A stretch of 40,008 bases of DNA from Deltaproteobacteria bacterium (GTDB lineage: Bacteria > Bdellovibrionota_C > UBA2361 > JAFLCA01), in assembly GCA_017302875.1 (NCBI GenBank), contig JAFLCA010000010.1, positions 1 to 40,008 on the forward strand, written 5' to 3'. The position numbers and the translations under genes are program-made. The notes under the pieces are model-generated. The model ran no database searches and was not told where the DNA came from. It worked only from the letters and a program-made list of their open reading frames with translations. Position 1 is the first letter of the stretch. Every line of letters starts with the position of its first letter. This document shows positions 16,466 to 25,761 of this stretch, in pieces.

Positions 16466-19400
16466 CTATTTCTTCAAAAAATCTATGGTCATTGCCATCA
16501 ATCGCACCAGCCCAACTACCTTTTGCTGTTTTCTCCACACCTGCGAGTTTGGCAGCGACCAATCTTCAGCCTCAGGCGTATTAAGGTAATTTACCAGTAT
16601 TGCCTGCTCTTGGGGATTCAAGGAAACATCCAGCATCTCGGCGATATGTGTCACCAAATCGGTCGCAGTTTTCACACTGCTCGGCACGAAGAAGGGTAGT
16701 ACGCTCAACTCATTCTGCCAAGAATTGGCGGTGATGATCCAACTGATGGCGTTACCGAGTGCCACATACGTTTGGGTGCTGGTGGTCCAGCCCGAACCAT
16801 CCGAGATGATGCCGCCGCGGACCAGCCCGCAGTTCGAGGAGAATGCGAACACGTTCGGCGGACTCATGATGTTGTGGCCAACAGACACCATTCGTTTTAC
16901 TACTTCCCAGCGTGCGCCGCTGGTATTATTCGGGATGCCCGCAAAGCGCAGAAATTTGAACAAAACTTCCGACGGGTTTGCCACGCAGTCGCCATTCGCT
17001 TGCGGCGAAAAATTGGCTGAGGAGTTCAGAAGCTTTCGAAGCAGCGATTTAATGTCGTACTGCGAAGAGAGCAGATCGGCGGAAACTTCCTTAACGATGT
17101 CATCGTTGATATGGCGATGCACGACCTCCGAGAATATCTGCGCGCCGATATTGCGGGAAGTGGCCGGCCAGTTAAAGAGCACATGATCGACGAAGGAAGG
17201 TACCGGTTGTCCTTCCAAGCCATCCCCCCAAGCGCTCAAGACTTCGCCTTCCGGTTTACCATCTTTGACTTCACCAAGGATTTGCGCTGAGAAGTTCGGA
17301 TCACCCGGCTGCAGATTCGTAAGGAAAGGTTTGGGGTCTTGTAAGGTGTTTCCGGCGTTCCACTCGGAGGGTTTGAACACCGCTCCGTACATGGCGGGAG
17401 AAAGCACGCCATTACCGTCTAGCGCCCGCACCGCGTAGTGATAGCCCATTCCAGGCGCCACGCTGGTGTCGACGTAAGAGAGAGTATTCGCGGATAGGAG
17501 GGGTCCAAGTTTGAGTTTGAGGGCTTGCCAAGGCGGCCCTCTGTACAGTTGATAACCAACCGCTCCGGGGACAGCTTTCCAGCTGAGACTAATCGATGAA
17601 GCAGATGTACCCTGGGAGGCTTTAAGTCCCAAGGGAGACCGCAGGTCGGTTGGAGTAGCAGCAGCAAACCCATAAACCGAACCTGTGTCGTCGCCAACTT
17701 GTCCACTGGGATAGTTGCGAGCGCTTAAAAAGCCGTTGTCCCAGACGCTGCGCACAAAATAGAAATGTTGCTCGTTGGCGACAACGTCCAAGTCCTCAAA
17801 TGAGTGTTGAGAGCTTGGCAATACGCCGCTGATGGGCATCGGAAAGCGGTAGCCGTCTTCGCTTCCACGATAAATGCGGTAGCCGACCAAGCCGGAGTAC
17901 GATCCTGCCGGAGGATCCCAAGAGATGACAACTTTGTTTGGATATTCTCCGCCACTCGCGTCGATATTGGCGGGAGCTGGATAGTTCGATCCGGAAACTT
18001 CGCCCCAATAGCCCCAGTCGACTGCGCTAGCCGGGCCTTCAATTCCAGTAGGACCGAGAGCGGTAAGTTTATAATCGTATACTTGTAATTCTTGAGGCCC
18101 GCTGCTCGGGTTGCAGGAGTAGCTATCGTTGGTGGTATTCGTCCAGGATGGGATAGTCGTCCCTACCTGAGAGAAGGTGTTCGCACCGTGCGGAGAACGA
18201 TATAGTTTGAAACCGGTTGTTCCCAGCTGGTAGTTCCAGCGCAAGTTTACCTTCTGGTGATGGTTTTTACAGTCGGTGCTGTCGTCAGCATACCCATAGT
18301 CGGATTTACTTGCGATGAATCCGATAGGAGCCGCTGGAGTTAGGCCGTTTGTGTTGCTGTAGCCGAGTACTTCTCCATCGTTTCCCCAGCCAGATAAATA
18401 GCGGGTCGCAGCCACAACTTCGGGTTCCCCATAGTTTGGAACGAGGGTGATAGGATCTTTTATTCCTACCGTAAACAATTCGAGAAACTCACGTGCAAAG
18501 TTTTGGTTCGGCTCAAAGATGGTGTTTTTAAAATTATCCAGGTAGGTGTGGAAAGGGGATTCGCGAAAGAGCTTATACAAGAATGTCCGATAATTTCCGA
18601 ATGCGTTGTCCAGCATGACATGCAGATGATCTACCATCTGGTAGTGAATATCCGAGTTGCTTAAAGCAATGATATCGTTGGCAAGGTGATTGTTCCAAAA
18701 GTTAAGCCCCATCCAGGTGCGAAACGGGCGGCCAAACTGCATATACAGGGCGGCTAGTATTTGAATGTCGCTATTGAACCAGCGCGAATTGTTGTTTCCA
18801 TCTGGTCCCTGCGAGCGCTGCATGCGCGCCTCGTTGTACGCTTGGAAGCGTTGCTCCATCTCTGCCGTTTCAGTGTCGTTGAGCAGCGCTTCAACGAGTT
18901 CGCTACGAGAGCGAATGGCGCGCAGCGTGGCATCACCGCCGAAGGCCAAACGCTTAAGGACGCTCATCACTTCTTTGCGGGTCAGCGTATCGCGATATGG
19001 TCCAAGGTAATTCGGGTCGCCCGCAAAGTCCGTCCGTAGCTGGTGCAGCTCGAATTGGTAGGTGGCTTCGTTGCTCTCAAAAAATCCGTTCCAAACCTTG
19101 AACGTCACACTGTCGTTGCTCAGTGAGTGGGGATCTGGCGTGTAGATCATCTGCGAGTTGTTGATCTCCACGCTTCCATACAAGGGGCTGTTTACCAAGC
19201 GAAGCTCGAGCGGCAGCTGGCAAGGGTCAGTTACCGGAACAGGGAATGAAGTGACCTGGCTTTCAGTGATACTCAGAGAGCCGGAATGAGCCACGGGATG
19301 ACAAGTCGAGACGACTTTGGAGCAGGCTTTGATGGCTTTTTCCTGCTGGGTAAGGAGTTTCTTCCATGCCAGCGGCTTGAACTTCTTTTTGTTCTTCGAG

Positions 19401-19660
19401 TTGCTGGTCCACTTTGAGATATTATTCCAAAAAGTCTGACCGTTTTTTTCGCTTAGGAAGCCGGCGTCGAACTTCTTGCCCGAGCGCTGACGGCAAGTGA
19501 CCGGCTGTTTATTGAACTTTTTACCGATCGTTATGAGGTACTTGTCGCCCGGTTCCACCAGGACCTTAGCGGGCACGGCCTGCGCAGGTGCCCCAAAGGA
19601 CAGCACTATCCCGACTAAGATAAGAATATTTCGTAGGTAACTACACACTACTGCCACCAC
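16466..19660 (-). CDS. Secreted DUF1800 protein with internal FN3-like domains
   Basis: With the GTG start at 19660 the product is 1064 residues, with signal peptide 1-28 (ending GAPAQA). A Cys/Lys-rich region follows (to about 120). A cadherin-like or tandem-95-type repeat is at about 128-206 (PLYGSVEI, YTPDPHSLSNDSVTFKVWNG). The first half of DUF1800 is at about 226-440 (TRKEVMSVLKRLAFGG, TWMGLNFWNNHLAND, NFAREFLELFTVG). Three FN3-like units follow at about 460-720 (GYRIYRGSEDGYRF, GYQLYRGPPWQAL), then the second half of DUF1800 (VDHVLFNWPATSRNIGAQIF, LRKLLNSSANF). The frame stays open to ATG 19876, but that start overlaps the upstream gene by 77 nt and puts the signal peptide 72 residues inside, so a GTG near 19648-19660 is preferred. 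DUF1501 follows in the same operon. Confidence 0.85.
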   Translation of the reverse strand: MVAVVCSYLRNILILVGIVLSFGAPAQAVPAKVLVEPGDKYLITIGKKFNKQPVTCRQRSGKKFDAGFLSEKNGQTFWNNISKWTSNSKNKKKFKPLAWKKLLTQQEKAIKACSKVVSTCHPVAHSGSLSITESQVTSFPVPVTDPCQLPLELRLVNSPLYGSVEINNSQMIYTPDPHSLSNDSVTFKVWNGFFESNEATYQFELHQLRTDFAGDPNYLGPYRDTLTRKEVMSVLKRLAFGGDATLRAIRSRSELVEALLNDTETAEMEQRFQAYNEARMQRSQGPDGNNNSRWFNSDIQILAALYMQFGRPFRTWMGLNFWNNHLANDIIALSNSDIHYQMVDHLHVMLDNAFGNYRTFLYKLFRESPFHTYLDNFKNTIFEPNQNFAREFLELFTVGIKDPITLVPNYGEPEVVAATRYLSGWGNDGEVLGYSNTNGLTPAAPIGFIASKSDYGYADDSTDCKNHHQKVNLRWNYQLGTTGFKLYRSPHGANTFSQVGTTIPSWTNTTNDSYSCNPSSGPQELQVYDYKLTALGPTGIEGPASAVDWGYWGEVSGSNYPAPANIDASGGEYPNKVVISWDPPAGSYSGLVGYRIYRGSEDGYRFPMPISGVLPSSQHSFEDLDVVANEQHFYFVRSVWDNGFLSARNYPSGQVGDDTGSVYGFAAATPTDLRSPLGLKASQGTSASSISLSWKAVPGAVGYQLYRGPPWQALKLKLGPLLSANTLSYVDTSVAPGMGYHYAVRALDGNGVLSPAMYGAVFKPSEWNAGNTLQDPKPFLTNLQPGDPNFSAQILGEVKDGKPEGEVLSAWGDGLEGQPVPSFVDHVLFNWPATSRNIGAQIFSEVVHRHINDDIVKEVSADLLSSQYDIKSLLRKLLNSSANFSPQANGDCVANPSEVLFKFLRFAGIPNNTSGARWEVVKRMVSVGHNIMSPPNVFAFSSNCGLVRGGIISDGSGWTTSTQTYVALGNAISWIITANSWQNELSVLPFFVPSSVKTATDLVTHIAEMLDVSLNPQEQAILVNYLNTPEAEDWSLPNSQVWRKQQKVVGLVRLMAMTIDFLKK

Positions 19661-19799
19661 ACACCGATACCGTATATAGGCAAGTCCTATGCCAGGCTCA
19701 GATTGCTCCCAAAAATACACGGCACTGACTCTAGGTCGGCTGTTCGTATCGGTCGGCTTAAGCGCTTTTAGGCTGCCTTTCCTGGTATAGTTTGTGCGC

Positions 19800-20900
19800 T
19801 CAATAGCTTTGTTGGATACCCAGCACCGGCACCGCGGCATTGCCATGTCGAAGATAGCGGGCCAGCGCCGGTACACTCATGGTGACCAGGGTAACCCGCA
19901 CACCGTCGCTGCGTTCCCGGGCAGTGACTTGCCCAAGTCGCAGGTGGTCGTCGATGTCTTTTGCCGCTCGTGCTTGGAAGAACTCGCCCAGATCCTGACC
20001 ACGCGCCTGTTCTTGGAAAAACCGTCCGTAGAATGAAGAGCGAAAAGTTGCGATGCCCTGCACCTGGCTTGAAGTGATCGATGCGCCGCTCAAACGAGTC
20101 AAGGCGTCTGAGCTATCTGTTTCTCCTAGCAGCCCGATCATCGATCCTGCACGAACAGCCGCGCCCACACCCAAGGCTTGCATTCGATCATGAAGAAGCA
20201 TCTGAGCATTCGCGGCGCTTTGTCTCACTCGCTCAAGGAATTCTTCACCCGCGACGCCCGACTTCGAAATCATGACCGGATCGAGTGCTTCGATATCCGC
20301 GTAGCATAGTTCTAGCACCACCGGGAGCTGATTCTGTGTCATGAGGTGGATCAACGCGAGCGAGCCTTCGAAAATTTTGAGTGCGGAGAGACCAGGGGCG
20401 GTTCCCAGTCCACCGCGTGTCAAATACCGTCCCTGATCGTCGGTTGGGTAGTCGGGGCAGACGGTCGCGCGAAATACAAGTGGGTCGCTTGCGCGATCGT
20501 TCGCTTGGTCGAGGATGCAATAAAAGGCATCTCTCAGCAGTAGTTCTGCTGACGCTCCTAGTGGCTTCAAAGGCGATTCAGCTGAAGTGACTAATTCCGT
20601 AGCTTGGGTCTCAAGCAATGCGAGTCTCTGTAGGGCTCGTTTTTCTGGCTCGCTAAGAGAATCGCGCGCCGATTCCGTTGCGAGCGAGCGCAAGTAGGGC
20701 TGCACGACCGGACCGACTGCTCGACCAAACGTGCTGAGCGTCTCAAGCTTGAGCCGTGAGAAGCACTCGCGTGCGTCGAGGATCGATCGCGATTGGTTAC
20801 TCGAGCAGCCGGCGAGCGCTGCTGCTTGAGAAAGGTCGAGTTCCGATCCTTGAGAGGAAGGGGACGGAAGAGCTGGAGGGAGTGAGGGTTCGTGCGTCAT
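19800..20900 (-). CDS. Hypothetical protein, 366 residues, family not recognised
   Basis: The product has a Pro/Ser-rich N terminus (about 35 residues) and no signal peptide or membrane span, so it is probably cytoplasmic. The middle carries a striking segment FRATVCPDYPTDDQGRYLT followed by RGGLGTAPGLSALKIFEG. The next block, VVLELCYADIEALDP, looks like an enzyme core strand with acidic residues. The C terminus, SDGVRVTLVTMSVPALARYL, is compact. None of these matches a family I can name. It sits upstream of the DUF1800-DUF1501 pair with the same orientation, and its 5' region contains a strong hairpin at 20950-20985. Confidence 0.7.
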   Translation of the reverse strand: MTHEPSLPPALPSPSSQGSELDLSQAAALAGCSSNQSRSILDARECFSRLKLETLSTFGRAVGPVVQPYLRSLATESARDSLSEPEKRALQRLALLETQATELVTSAESPLKPLGASAELLLRDAFYCILDQANDRASDPLVFRATVCPDYPTDDQGRYLTRGGLGTAPGLSALKIFEGSLALIHLMTQNQLPVVLELCYADIEALDPVMISKSGVAGEEFLERVRQSAANAQMLLHDRMQALGVGAAVRAGSMIGLLGETDSSDALTRLSGASITSSQVQGIATFRSSFYGRFFQEQARGQDLGEFFQARAAKDIDDHLRLGQVTARERSDGVRVTLVTMSVPALARYLRHGNAAVPVLGIQQSY

Positions 20901-20949
20901 AGTGCGCTCGCAAAAATGGTTTTACGTGCCATGGGGCTTCGTTAAGCAT

Positions 20950-20985
20950 GCTGACGCGCATAGCAGATGTCGCTATGCGTTCAGC
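20950..20985. repeat. Long inverted repeat (hairpin) in intergenic DNA
   Basis: GCTGA and CGCATAGC on the left arm pair with GCTATGCG and TCAGC on the right arm around a 7-nt loop, with a small bulge between the blocks. Neither strand has a T run after it, so it is not a terminator. It lies 49 bp upstream of the 366-residue protein gene and could be an operator, leader structure or cruciform. Confidence 0.6.
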
Positions 20986-21133
20986 AAAAAGAGTTAGGGA
21001 TGTAGAGAGAAGCTAAGAGGTGTGGGCTTATGCCCAGCGCCAGAAGGCGATTGCGAGAAGGTGTGACTGGAGGCAAGGACGATTCATGCCGCAATACTAA
21101 GAGTACTTCCGTAGTGAGTCAAGAAATTTTATG

Positions 21134-21616
21134 TCATAGGAATTTTCCTTTGCAGCGCTCGTCAACGCTCACCTCAGAAGCTTGTAGGGCGACGGGATGT
21201 GCGGTGTTAGTCGTGAGACGCAACAGCAAGCAGACGAATTCGTTCTCACGTTTTGGGACTGCTCCGGCCGACTTGTCTGAGTCCTTCGATTCAATCAGGA
21301 ATCTTCGATAGGTGGTAGGATCTCCTGGCATCTTAAGATGAAATGGAGTTCCAGGTTTAATGCCAGTTCCCGCATCCATGAGTACGACGATCACATCCAG
21401 CGCGGCGTACTGACAGTCCTCCGGAGACTTTCCCATCATGTCGCGATGCCAGGCTCCGAAAGAGGGCAGCGGGCGAATGGCCTCAGGCGCGAGCCAGATC
21501 CGCCGAAGCGGGCCTTCGATTTCCATGACAAGTCCTTCCGGCCTTGGAGCCGCTGCGGGTTGGGTGGGCTTAGAGCCGTCGGAGGATGGAACTTCTTGCG
21601 GAGAAAATCCAGTCAT
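21134..21616 (-). CDS. Hypothetical protein, 160 residues
   Basis: This is a small soluble protein with a Pro/Ala-rich N terminus (to about 28). It then has segments VMEIEGPLRRIWLAPEAIRP, FGAWHRDMMGKSPEDCQYAA and LDVIVVLMDAGTGIKPGTPF. No signal peptide or membrane span is visible and no family is recognised. GAGGTG eight bases before the ATG supports the start. It lies between ddl and the 366-residue orphan, all on the minus strand, with 73 and 233 bp gaps. A 23-bp inverted repeat (AGTGT...ACACT, 21639-21661) sits just upstream of its ribosome site. Confidence 0.65.
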   Translation of the reverse strand: MTGFSPQEVPSSDGSKPTQPAAAPRPEGLVMEIEGPLRRIWLAPEAIRPLPSFGAWHRDMMGKSPEDCQYAALDVIVVLMDAGTGIKPGTPFHLKMPGDPTTYRRFLIESKDSDKSAGAVPKRENEFVCLLLRLTTNTAHPVALQASEVSVDERCKGKFL

Positions 21617-21638
21617 AGCGCACCTCGTGTTTTTTCTG

Positions 21639-21661
21639 AGTGTACGCAGGCGTGCGACACT
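21639..21661. repeat. Short inverted repeat upstream of the 160-residue protein gene
   Basis: AGTGT/ACACT and CGC/GCG arms enclose a short centre between ddl and the downstream minus-strand gene. It has no T run in either direction and could be a regulatory site. Confidence 0.35.
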
Positions 21662-21689
21662 AACGAAGTGATTTTTTGCCGGCTATGCG

Positions 21690-22766
21690 CTACGCCCCGC
21701 GCTGAATGGCAAACTGGATTAGCTTGTCGATGAGTTGAGCGTACGGAATGCCGCTCGCCTCCCATAGTTTCGGATACATGCTGATGTTCGTGAATCCAGG
21801 GATGGTGTTAATCTCATTCACCAGAATGCTGCCGTCCTTCTTTACAAAGAAATCGACGCGCGACATGCCCTCGCAGCATAGAACCTTGAACGTCTTTACT
21901 GCCATCGCGCGCAGGTTCTCAACGACTGCTTGCGGAAGATTTGCGGGTATCTCAATGCGTTGACCGTCATTGTCTATGTATTTGGCATCGTAGGAATAGA
22001 ATTCGTGCTGCGATCCCGTGATTATCTCTCCGGGCAGGGAAGCTTCGGGATGCTCATTGCCTAACACCGCAACTTCGATTTCGCGACCTTCAATAAACTC
22101 CTCAACCAGCGCTTTTCTATCGAAGGTGAAGGCAAAGTCGAGGGCCTTTTTAAGTGAAGCCTCATCCTTGGCCTTTGAGATTCCAACAGAGGATCCCAAG
22201 TTAGCTGGTTTCACAAAGAGCGGAAGCTTGAGCCTTTGTATCACGCCCTTCAAGTCGATCGAGTTTTGTTCGCTTCTGTCGAAGGTTTCAAAGCGCCCAA
22301 TCGGGATGCCGGCATCGCGCAGGAGACGCTTCGTGACATCTTTGTCCATCGAAACTGCAGAACCCAGCACTCCCGGGCCGACGAAGGGAATCCCCGCAAG
22401 TTTCAACAAGCCTTGCATGGTTCCATCTTCGCCATTGGGGCCGTGCAGGATTGGGAAAACCACATCAATCGTCCCGAACGAAGCTTCTTGCGCAGTTCCT
22501 ATCAATTCCCCGTGGTTATGTCGGCTTACCAAAGTCACATCTTTGGCAGAGCTGGTGCTGCTGACTGGATCGGCGCACGCGCAATCGAGGAGAAATCGCG
22601 AAGCATCGTTGAGATGCCAAGAGCCTTTCTTGTCGATGCCGATGAGCACGACCTCATACTTTGATTTGTCGATGGCCTCGATAACGTTGCGAGCTGAGCG
22701 TACCGACACTTCATGTTCCTCGGATTTACCGCCGAATATAATTGCCACTCGAGTTTTTGTTGCCAC
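21690..22766 (-). CDS. ddl: D-alanine--D-alanine ligase
   Basis: Ddl is an ATP-grasp ligase that makes D-Ala-D-Ala for peptidoglycan. The 358-residue product has FGGKSEEHEVSVRSARNV near the N terminus, LHGPNGEDGTMQGLLKLAGI, GPGVLGSAVSMDK, KPANLGSSVGISK, the lid EFYSYDAKYID and the metal/ATP motif LVNEINTIPGFTNISMYP. The length and SMYP motif fit the DdlA-type branch, which has a longer N-terminal region than DdlB. It is separated by about 10 kb from the mur/fts cluster in which ddl is often found. It is divergent from the large orphan gene at 23 kb. Confidence 0.97.
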   Translation of the reverse strand: MATKTRVAIIFGGKSEEHEVSVRSARNVIEAIDKSKYEVVLIGIDKKGSWHLNDASRFLLDCACADPVSSTSSAKDVTLVSRHNHGELIGTAQEASFGTIDVVFPILHGPNGEDGTMQGLLKLAGIPFVGPGVLGSAVSMDKDVTKRLLRDAGIPIGRFETFDRSEQNSIDLKGVIQRLKLPLFVKPANLGSSVGISKAKDEASLKKALDFAFTFDRKALVEEFIEGREIEVAVLGNEHPEASLPGEIITGSQHEFYSYDAKYIDNDGQRIEIPANLPQAVVENLRAMAVKTFKVLCCEGMSRVDFFVKKDGSILVNEINTIPGFTNISMYPKLWEASGIPYAQLIDKLIQFAIQRGA

Positions 22767-23022
22767 GTGCGATCCTCACTAAAATTTTGGGGAGTATACC
22801 ACGAAGCGGAGGGAGCGGAAGGGGGCTCGTCGCGCCGAGAACTGGGATGGGAATGGATTTTTTTGTACGCATGCAGTTTTTGTTTGGTTAGCGTCATAGT
22901 TCAGCATAGCCTCAAAGCAAGACTACTCTTTCGCTCTCTGAATTATTCATGAATTCCATCATCAACACACCCTGTGTCGTAGATGAACTGTGTGTCGCGC
23001 AGAGATCGATATCGGTGTATGC

Positions 23023-25761
23023 ATGGGTACGGAACAGAGTCCGAACCATAACCCGAACAAAGCTGGAAAGCCGGATCCGCATGCTCTTGATCTGAAAATT
23101 CCCCCTGAAGTCCTCGAGCGAGACCGTCTCAGAAACGCTTCCATCGAAAAGATTGCCGCGCGGGTTGCTGGGTTCGGCCCCCAGGTAAAGGTAAAGCCTG
23201 CGGTCCTTGCGCAAGAGGTGCGCGATGCCTTTCTGTACTCGCCAAACGAAAAGTATGACCAACTTCTCGTGCAGACGCTGGCTTTGTGCCTGCGTCTGAA
23301 AATTGATCCACGCCCCGCCTTGTCGGCGCTTTCTTTCTGTGTGAGTCACGAAATTGAGGCGGATCGTTTGCACGCCGATCACCTTGTACTGTATGGACGC
23401 TTCGAGCAGAGCATACGAGCAGCGAGTAGGCCGTTTCAAACCTTCATCATTCCTGAGATTCGGATGGATACAGCTCGCCTGCTTTCAGCAGGCGTACCGC
23501 CACGTCTGTTCAAGCTTTACTCGGAACTCGCCGGGCGGATTTGCAAGGAAGAGCAGGTGTTGCAACGTGCTTCGGATCAGATCTCTTTGCTATGTTCCGC
23601 CATGCTGGACCTTCTGGATGCTCCATTTTTGGAAGTGCACTTTTCAGCTCTTCAGAAAACCTGCGCGTACGAGATCAAGGAGGGGCGGCTGCTTGCGCTT
23701 CCGGCCTATATACGAGCGTTCGGAGAGGCGTTGGAGTTCTGTTCACAGGCGCACGCCGGAGAACGTGGAGCGCAGCTGTTTCAGTATTTTGATGGAGTCC
23801 TGCAGACCTTTATGCAGCGCGGTGCGCCGTTGGCGGATATCGCGAGCGCGCTCACGCCTCTTTTGGAACAGCGGCCAAGCGATCAGATTCTAAGGAGTAT
23901 CGACACGCTGCTGGAATATCACTCTCGAGAAGGGGTCGATCCCGCAGAACTGAAAACCCTGATTGAGTGCGTCCGAGATCTAAATGACGAGCATGGTCTG
24001 CCCGATCTGATGAGCAATTACCAGCAAGCCCTGCAGGGTGGTGTCGTGCAGACCAAGGGACAATCGCTGGCGTTGCTGCGGAATCTGGCCGCGCAATCTG
24101 CCTTGCATGCGCTCGACTTCGCCACGACTTCTGATGCTGTGCGCGGATACCTCGAGCGCTTAGGGCATCATACGGGAACGACTGCCGCAAAAATCATGAG
24201 CGCACGCCCCGGTGTTCAGGAATATATGCGAGAGCAGGCGCGCTTTTATCGACCGCTGCGCAGTGCATACGGGGAGCAAATCTTGACGAGCGAGACCGAG
24301 GAAAGGGGCGATGTTCTTTCCTTGCTTATTCTGCCTGCGCAGCGTGCCCTGCTCGGGTGGCGCAGGCTCGCCGATTTGTATCTGGGCTTCGGTGCGCTCA
24401 CGTATGAAGCTCGCCGATTGCCCTCGCGCGAGCCGCCTTTGCTGGCCCGTTTTGGCGCTGAAGTGGGGCGTATGTATTACGTGAATGCAAATGACGTGAA
24501 TGCTTTTCCCGGGCGTGGATTTGCTATAACGAATCTCGAACTGGATCGGGTATTTCCGCTTGCTCCTTCCGACTCTAGTCGCACGAGAGATCGCTACGCT
24601 GCCTATAAGAAGGCCTGGCCTTCCTACGCGGCGGCATTCGATGAAATAGCTGGAGCGGAGTTTTTATACACCAGAGCCATGATTGCGGTATCTTTTCCCG
24701 ATCAGAAGCGCTTTGGCCTTCCCGTGCATGGCAAGGATGTTCAGTACTCCCTCGTAGTGTTTAATTCTCACCATGCTAATCCCACCGGACGCGTGGCTGC
24801 CTTGATACCGACTGCTGCGCTGGCAGCTGGAATTCGCGGAACCTTGATCCCCTTTGCCGATTTTCGTGGCTTTGATTCGGGCAAACCTGATCTGAATTCG
24901 GTGATGCACAGTGCCGAGCAATTGCTTCGAGCCGCGCGCGCATTCGGCCCGGTCATTCCTATTGGGAGTCCGCAGGCCGTGACCGTTGGAATTTTTCCCG
25001 ATGAGCATGTGGCCTGGGGGGATTACCTCGACGCTTTCGATAAGCACTTGGCCGACGTCAAGGAGTGGGACAATGCATTCCGCAGCCGCAATCGCTACGA
25101 ACTCGATCGCTTGGGCGGGTACGCGCAGGAGGTGCGGTTAGGAAAGCGGGCTGTCGAGCTGGAGGCCAAGCGTGAAGAGGTGTTGAACCAAATGCCGCAG
25201 AAGGGGGATGGAAAGCTTTGGGATCTGACGCACCGTTATTTGGATCTGCTTGATCTGATGCGTGTAATTCAGTCGCGTTGGCATCGCGGATATACACTAG
25301 GAGCAAATCTGACCTCCTCAAGCTCTGCCCCGAGTTCTGACTCCGAGCAGGGGCAGGAACTTCTGTCTGAAGTAGAAAGCGAGCCTCGCCCTCCCTCTAC
25401 AACTCTCATTCACGACTCCGGTGAGGATGTGTATTTGAATCGCAGTGCCTTACGCATGGTGCATGAAGCCTTCGCCTTTCATCGCATGCGAGAGAACCCG
25501 CAATTGCAAAGCGATGCCTTTCCCATACTCGCAGTTGTCGACGCGTTGAACTATGCGCGGAATCCTGAACTGAGCGCCTACATCGATACGTATGACTGGC
25601 ACGTGGTCATTGGCGCGACTCGCGTGGCGTTGAGTCCTGACGGACTTAGCATGGAAGATGAGCTTTTCTTGGCCCAACATTTTCTGCCGCGTGCTGCCGA
25701 TAAGCCGGGAAGCATTGGTGATTTGCGCTTTTTGAATCGACGTTACGTGGGGATACAATGA
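23023..25761 (+). CDS. Large hypothetical protein, 912 residues
   Basis: This is a long, mostly helical, soluble protein with no signal peptide or membrane span. The N-terminal half is rich in Leu/Ala helices (EKYDQLLVQTLALCLRLKID, LLEQRPSDQILRSIDTLLEY). The second half has mixed motifs such as YYVNANDVNAFPGRGFAITN, SLVVFNSHHANPTGRVAALI and YDWHVVIGATRVALSPDGLS, and a Ser/Glu-rich low-complexity linker near 25310-25390. I recognise no family. The ATG at 23023 is used; an in-frame GTG at 22990 is possible, and neither has a good ribosome site. Its TGA overlaps the ATG of the proline-rich gene, so the two are coupled and probably work together. Confidence 0.78.
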   Translation: MGTEQSPNHNPNKAGKPDPHALDLKIPPEVLERDRLRNASIEKIAARVAGFGPQVKVKPAVLAQEVRDAFLYSPNEKYDQLLVQTLALCLRLKIDPRPALSALSFCVSHEIEADRLHADHLVLYGRFEQSIRAASRPFQTFIIPEIRMDTARLLSAGVPPRLFKLYSELAGRICKEEQVLQRASDQISLLCSAMLDLLDAPFLEVHFSALQKTCAYEIKEGRLLALPAYIRAFGEALEFCSQAHAGERGAQLFQYFDGVLQTFMQRGAPLADIASALTPLLEQRPSDQILRSIDTLLEYHSREGVDPAELKTLIECVRDLNDEHGLPDLMSNYQQALQGGVVQTKGQSLALLRNLAAQSALHALDFATTSDAVRGYLERLGHHTGTTAAKIMSARPGVQEYMREQARFYRPLRSAYGEQILTSETEERGDVLSLLILPAQRALLGWRRLADLYLGFGALTYEARRLPSREPPLLARFGAEVGRMYYVNANDVNAFPGRGFAITNLELDRVFPLAPSDSSRTRDRYAAYKKAWPSYAAAFDEIAGAEFLYTRAMIAVSFPDQKRFGLPVHGKDVQYSLVVFNSHHANPTGRVAALIPTAALAAGIRGTLIPFADFRGFDSGKPDLNSVMHSAEQLLRAARAFGPVIPIGSPQAVTVGIFPDEHVAWGDYLDAFDKHLADVKEWDNAFRSRNRYELDRLGGYAQEVRLGKRAVELEAKREEVLNQMPQKGDGKLWDLTHRYLDLLDLMRVIQSRWHRGYTLGANLTSSSSAPSSDSEQGQELLSEVESEPRPPSTTLIHDSGEDVYLNRSALRMVHEAFAFHRMRENPQLQSDAFPILAVVDALNYARNPELSAYIDTYDWHVVIGATRVALSPDGLSMEDELFLAQHFLPRAADKPGSIGDLRFLNRRYVGIQ

